Part shown: one piece after another, positions 61,164-64,000 of the stretch
Position numbering within the stretch: the first letter of the stretch is position 1
Layout of the letters: each line of letters opens with the position of its first letter
NCBI RefSeq assembly: GCF_024171865.1
Contig: NZ_JAMTCN010000001.1
Span: 186,001-250,000 of the forward strand
Length of the DNA: 64,000 nt
Direction of reading: 5' to 3'
Source of the DNA: Prauserella aidingensis
GTDB lineage: Bacteria > Actinomycetota > Actinomycetes > Mycobacteriales > Pseudonocardiaceae
The notes under the pieces: generated by a model
The model's input: only the letters and a program-made list of their open reading frames with translations
Databases searched by the model: none
What the model was told of the DNA's origin: nothing
Translations under genes and position numbers: made by a program

Positions 61164-61661
61164 ATGGTGAGCAGCTACTACGGATCCGACGGGTACGAGT
61201 CCCACGGCGGGTACGGCGACCACCGCCACGCCGCGTCGGCGAGACCGCACGTGAACGCCGGCACGCTGTGGGCGGGCGGCGCGGCGACCGCGCTCGTCGC
61301 CGCGCTGGTCGGAGTGGTCGCGACCCTGGTCGTCACGGGCGTCTTCGACATTCCCGTGATCGCCCCGGCGAACGCCGAGGGGGCGGTCGACTACATCGGA
61401 GCGGTGTGGCTGGCGGGATTCGGTGTCGTCGGCTCGGTGCTGGCGACCGCGCTGGCCCACCTGCTGTTGCTGGTCGCGCCGCGGCCGATGGCGTTCCTCG
61501 GCTGGATCGTCGGCCTGGTGACGGTCGTGTTCGCCGTGTGGCCGTTCACGATCGCCGTGGAGATCGAGGTGCAGGTCGCCAGTGCGCTGGTGTACGTCGT
61601 GATGGGCATCGCCATCGGTTCGCTCGTCACCGGCATGGCGACCAAAGCCCTCGACGACTGA
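61164..61661 (+). CDS. DUF6069 family membrane protein
   Basis: 165 aa. A Tyr/Gly/His-rich N-terminus (SSYYGSDGYESHGGYGDHRH) is followed by four hydrophobic segments (AATALVAALVGVVATLVV, IGAVWLAGFGVVGSVLATALAHLLLL, GWIVGLVTVVFAVWPF, VYVVMGIAIGSLVTGMA). This matches DUF6069. ATG five bases after TACCGT (61153-61158), so leaderless. Divergent from the FUSC gene. Function unknown. Confidence 0.85.
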   Translation: MVSSYYGSDGYESHGGYGDHRHAASARPHVNAGTLWAGGAATALVAALVGVVATLVVTGVFDIPVIAPANAEGAVDYIGAVWLAGFGVVGSVLATALAHLLLLVAPRPMAFLGWIVGLVTVVFAVWPFTIAVEIEVQVASALVYVVMGIAIGSLVTGMATKALDD

Positions 61662-61704
61662 CGCCCGCCCCGAGAGACCGGAACCGGTCCCCGGGAGCGG
61701 GCGT
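61661..61704. terminator. Hairpin between convergent DUF6069 and M55 genes
   Basis: ACGCCCGC (61661-61668) pairs with GCGGGCGT (61697-61704); an inner ACCGG/CCGGT pair strengthens the stem. Confidence 0.5.
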
Positions 61705-61766
61705 CGCAAGTGGGCGTCGACTCCGGCAGGCGTGTGGCCCGACCCCCGGAGTGGCTCGGCGGCCCG

Positions 61767-62642
61767 TCAGCCGTACGTGCCCTGCACCGCGCTGTCGGCG
61801 ATCGAGGTGACGACCTTGAACGCCTTCATCGCCTCGGTCATCGTCGCCGCCTCGAACGCGACCCGCCGCAGCCCGGTCTCCGCCACGGTCGGCACGACCG
61901 CGGCGGCCTGCGCGAGGTGGCCGGCGTCGAACTCGATCTCGATCCGGTGCGCGCCGACGGCCGGGGCGCCGCTGCCCGCGCGGCCCATCGATCGTTCGGC
62001 GGCGTCGGCGATCCTCGCGGCGGTGACCGACGGCGGATCGCACACCGCCGCGTACCGGCTGACGCATTCCTTGACCACGACGTGCTCGGCGTCGGGGGCG
62101 TACTCGGCCGCGTCGGCGCACGCCCGGTCGTCGCCGGTGACGACCAGGACCGGCACGCCGTACTCGGCCGCCAGCGTGGCGTTGAGTCTGCCCTCGCTCG
62201 CGGGTGCGTCGTCGAGCCACACGCCCGTGATGTGTGCGGGCAGGTACGTGTGCGACAGCACGCCCTCGCACCCGGAGCCCGCGTGGTAACCGAGCAGCAC
62301 CGCTCCGTCCACTCCGGAGTCGATTCCCTCCATCATGGACAGCGGCTTGTGCCTGCCGGTCAACAGCCGCGCGCGGGTGTCGAGGTCTTCCAGCAGGAGG
62401 TTGCGCTGGGACAGGTGCGCCTCGTTGACGAGGACGCCCGCGGCCGCGCCTGAGCACAGCCCGGCGACGGCCGCGTTCACATCACCGGTGAAGAGCCTGC
62501 GGAACCGCTGCCACTGTTCGGTTCCGGGTACGACGTCGTCGGTCCAGGTGACGCCGGTGACGCCTTCCATGTCGGCGGAGATCAGGATTCTCGGCCCCGA
62601 GTCGGGGCGGCCGGCTTCGCTGTCGGGCGCAGGCTGTGTCAT
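61767..62642 (-). CDS. M55 family D-aminopeptidase (DppA-like)
   Basis: 291-aa zinc peptidase. ILISADMEGVTGVT (metal ligands Asp and Glu), VNEAHLSQRNLL (His), LGYHAGSG (His) and ASEGRLNATLAAEYGVPV are the DppA signature. Cleaves D-amino-acid peptides such as D-Ala-D-Ala derived from the wall. ATG at 62642 with no neighbouring dipeptide transporter, although an ABC solute-binding protein begins 800 bp away on the other strand. Confidence 0.93.
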   Translation of the reverse strand: MTQPAPDSEAGRPDSGPRILISADMEGVTGVTWTDDVVPGTEQWQRFRRLFTGDVNAAVAGLCSGAAAGVLVNEAHLSQRNLLLEDLDTRARLLTGRHKPLSMMEGIDSGVDGAVLLGYHAGSGCEGVLSHTYLPAHITGVWLDDAPASEGRLNATLAAEYGVPVLVVTGDDRACADAAEYAPDAEHVVVKECVSRYAAVCDPPSVTAARIADAAERSMGRAGSGAPAVGAHRIEIEFDAGHLAQAAAVVPTVAETGLRRVAFEAATMTEAMKAFKVVTSIADSAVQGTYG

Positions 62643-62727
62643 GGGCCCAGGCTACGACGACGAGACGTGCGAAAGGATCATGCCGCCGACGGTGTCGGAT
62701 TCGACCGGATTCGTCGTACGATGGGAT

Positions 62728-63123
62728 ATGGCCGCGGGTGCGCTGGTGCACGCCGCGATCTTCGTGGTGCCGACGATCGCGGTTCTGCTCATCGTGCTGA
62801 CACCGGGTGTCGCACGCCGCGTCGTACACCGCGCCGCACTGCGCCGTCGGGCGGCCGGAGGGCCCGTGCCGCGCCACCGCGCCGTCGAAGTGGTGGCCGC
62901 CGAGCTGCGCCGCGCGCACCGCACCCTGGAGAACCTGCCCGGTGACGCGTCCGGGTTCCACCGGGACGAAGCCTGCGCCCGCTACGACGCCTTGCTGATC
63001 GAGGCCTGCACGATCGCGGACATTCCGTGCGACCGTCTCCACGATGCGGCCGGGCTCGATCGCGACATCGCCCGCCTCGAACTGGAGGACGCGCTGATCC
63101 GGCGCGGTCTCGCGCCGCACTAG
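62728..63123 (+). CDS. Small membrane-anchored protein of unknown function
   Basis: 131 aa. One N-terminal transmembrane helix (ALVHAAIFVVPTIAVLLIVL), a basic juxtamembrane stretch, then soluble helices with ARYDALLIEACTIADIP and LDRDIARLELEDALIRRGL. Similar small proteins are common in actinobacteria but have no assigned role. ATG five bases after TACGAT (62717-62722). The frame is open further upstream but that lies antisense to the M55 gene. Confidence 0.7.
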   Translation: MAAGALVHAAIFVVPTIAVLLIVLTPGVARRVVHRAALRRRAAGGPVPRHRAVEVVAAELRRAHRTLENLPGDASGFHRDEACARYDALLIEACTIADIPCDRLHDAAGLDRDIARLELEDALIRRGLAPH

Positions 63124-63423
63124 GCGCTCGGCGCCCTTGCTACGGCGCCGCACCCTTCCACAGTTCCGCGTCGCCGTCCTGCCACCCCGTCCGACCTCCC
63201 GATCGGCACGGCGGGCGTTCCTACTTCCGTCTGTTTTCGGTGGGCAACCCGTGTGGAAATCGTTGACAGCACGTTCGCGGGGGTGGTTACTTTTTCCGCT
63301 TCGGGTCATCTGCTCACTCGAGAACATCCCCGACGCCGACCCCCAGAACGCCAGCCCCAGGACATCCAGCCCCGAGACATCCAGCCCCGACCGGACCGGG
63401 CCCCACGACATCGAGGTGCAACC
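63124..63423 (+). promoter_or_regulatory. Intergenic region with promoter for the solute-binding protein gene
   Basis: 300 bp without a gene. TTGACA (63263-63268) and GTTACT (63286-63291) with a 17-bp spacer form the best consensus promoter in the window. It is followed by a long 5' leader that ends in a 15-bp repeat. Confidence 0.55.
63346..63390 (+). repeat. 15-bp tandem repeat, two perfect copies and one partial
   Basis: GACATCCAGCCCCGA at 63361-63375 and 63376-63390, with a diverged copy before them, in the leader of the ABC solute-binding protein gene. Confidence 0.85.
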
Positions 63424-64000
63424 GTGCGAATCGTTCGACCCCGGCGCGGCAGAGCCGTACTCGCCGCTCTCCTGACGCCGCTACTGGTCGCGGGGCCGTT
63501 GGCGCCCACGGCCGCCGCGCAGGAGTCCGACGACGGCGACAGCTCTGTGCTGCGCGTCGCGCTGGTACAGGAGATCGACCACCTCAATCCGTTCACCGCG
63601 AGCTTCTCCTCCAGCGCGATGATCGGCCGGATGACGTGGGAGTTCATGACTCCGCCTTCGGCCGACGACGCCACGCCGACGGAGGGCGTGGCGTCCGAGT
63701 GGGAGTCGTCCGAGGACGGCCTGACGTGGACCTACACGATCAACCCCGACGTGACGTGGTCGGACGGTGAGGACGTCACCTCGGAGGACGTGAAGTTCAC
63801 GTTCGAGAAGATCATGAACGATCCGGTCGCCGCGGAGGCCAACGGCAGCTATGTCGAGAACTTCGAGAAGGTCACCGCGCCCGACGAGGACACCGTCAAG
63901 GTCCGGACCTCCGAACCGCAGGCCAGCATGACGGCCCTCGACATCCCGATCGTTCCCGAGCACATCTGGTCCGACGTCGAGGACTTCTCCGACCCGAAGA
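63424..64000 (+). CDS. ABC transporter substrate-binding protein, family 5 (partial, 3' end cut)
   Basis: First 192 residues of a solute-binding protein. Sec signal peptide (VRIVRPRRGRAVLAALLTPL to AAAQ), then LRVALVQEIDHLNPFTASFSSSAMIGRMTWEFM, LTWTYTINPDVTWSDGEDVTSEDVKFTFEKIM, which is the family-5 peptide/nickel-binding fold. There is no lipobox Cys, unusual for a Gram-positive binding protein; a C-terminal anchor beyond the edge is possible. GTG start. The rest, and presumably the permeases, lie outside the window. Confidence 0.92.
   Translation, partial: MRIVRPRRGRAVLAALLTPLLVAGPLAPTAAAQESDDGDSSVLRVALVQEIDHLNPFTASFSSSAMIGRMTWEFMTPPSADDATPTEGVASEWESSEDGLTWTYTINPDVTWSDGEDVTSEDVKFTFEKIMNDPVAAEANGSYVENFEKVTAPDEDTVKVRTSEPQASMTALDIPIVPEHIWSDVEDFSDPK

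Overview
The window is high-GC (about 70%) actinobacterial chromosome. GTG starts, F420-type luciferase-like oxidoreductase, DUF2064/DUF222/DUF1918/DUF2277/DUF5703/DUF6069/DUF6292 proteins, sortase-E style LAETG anchor and many leaderless-looking starts (TAnnnT followed 5-9 nt later by ATG or GTG) fit an actinomycete, most likely Pseudonocardiaceae (inference from gene content; no 16S or other marker is present). There is no tRNA, rRNA or CRISPR array that I can see, and the only mobile-element trace is a decayed transposase.

Layout. 1-4963: a two-subunit molybdenum hydroxylase (isoquinoline oxidoreductase type) divergent from a TetR regulator across a double palindromic operator, then a glutaryl-CoA dehydrogenase. 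5106-8946: a cobalamin riboswitch in front of a MetE-like protein that has lost the catalytic zinc ligands, then a CodB-type permease. 9102-10667: a GH25 muramidase with a Pro/Glu-rich stalk and LAETG anchor, followed by two strong hairpins. 11026-17493: a cell-envelope/glycosyl cluster: SDR epimerase with a Cys/His insert, two-component system whose kinase has a shortened phospho-acceptor domain, polytopic membrane protein, GT2, DUF2064 and methyltransferase, the last three translationally coupled. 17510-19199: decayed transposase and a DUF222 gene behind an SOS-like box and without its HNH nuclease domain. 19211-25711: MerR/carboxymuconolactone-decarboxylase pair, MHS transporter, YeeE sulfur transporter and a BisC/TorA-family molybdoenzyme. 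25933-29085: universal stress protein, Acg-type nitroreductase, universal stress protein, DUF1918 (a dormancy-type gene set). 29465-33815: AEC transporter, STAS protein, YciO-type protein, OYE-family oxidoreductase with TetR, DUF2277.

33853-46783 is rich in xenobiotic and acyl-CoA chemistry: a self-sufficient P450-reductase fusion with an IclR regulator, pentapeptide-repeat protein, Baeyer-Villiger type monooxygenase with a MerR regulator, CaiB-type CoA transferase, bile-acid/sodium symporter-like transporter, FAD oxidoreductase, GCS2-type ligase and an enoyl-CoA hydratase. 46960-48884 holds a divergent CysC/sulfotransferase pair (PAPS maker and PAPS user). 48952-56783 includes a second enoyl-CoA hydratase, an overlapping aldo/keto reductase-lipoprotein-DUF5703 operon, an F420 LLM oxidoreductase coupled to UppP, and a histidine phosphatase coupled to an M3 peptidase. 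56847-64000 has a lipoprotein, malate dehydrogenase, FUSC-type exporter, DUF6069 protein, M55 D-aminopeptidase, a small membrane protein and the start of an ABC solute-binding protein.

The most notable items are the catalytically stripped MetE homologue under B12-riboswitch control, the histidine kinase with an in-frame gap in its DHp helices, the SOS-box/leaderless DUF222 gene that has lost its nuclease, and the conserved-looking envelope cluster. All functional statements rest on reading motifs by eye; no database search was run.
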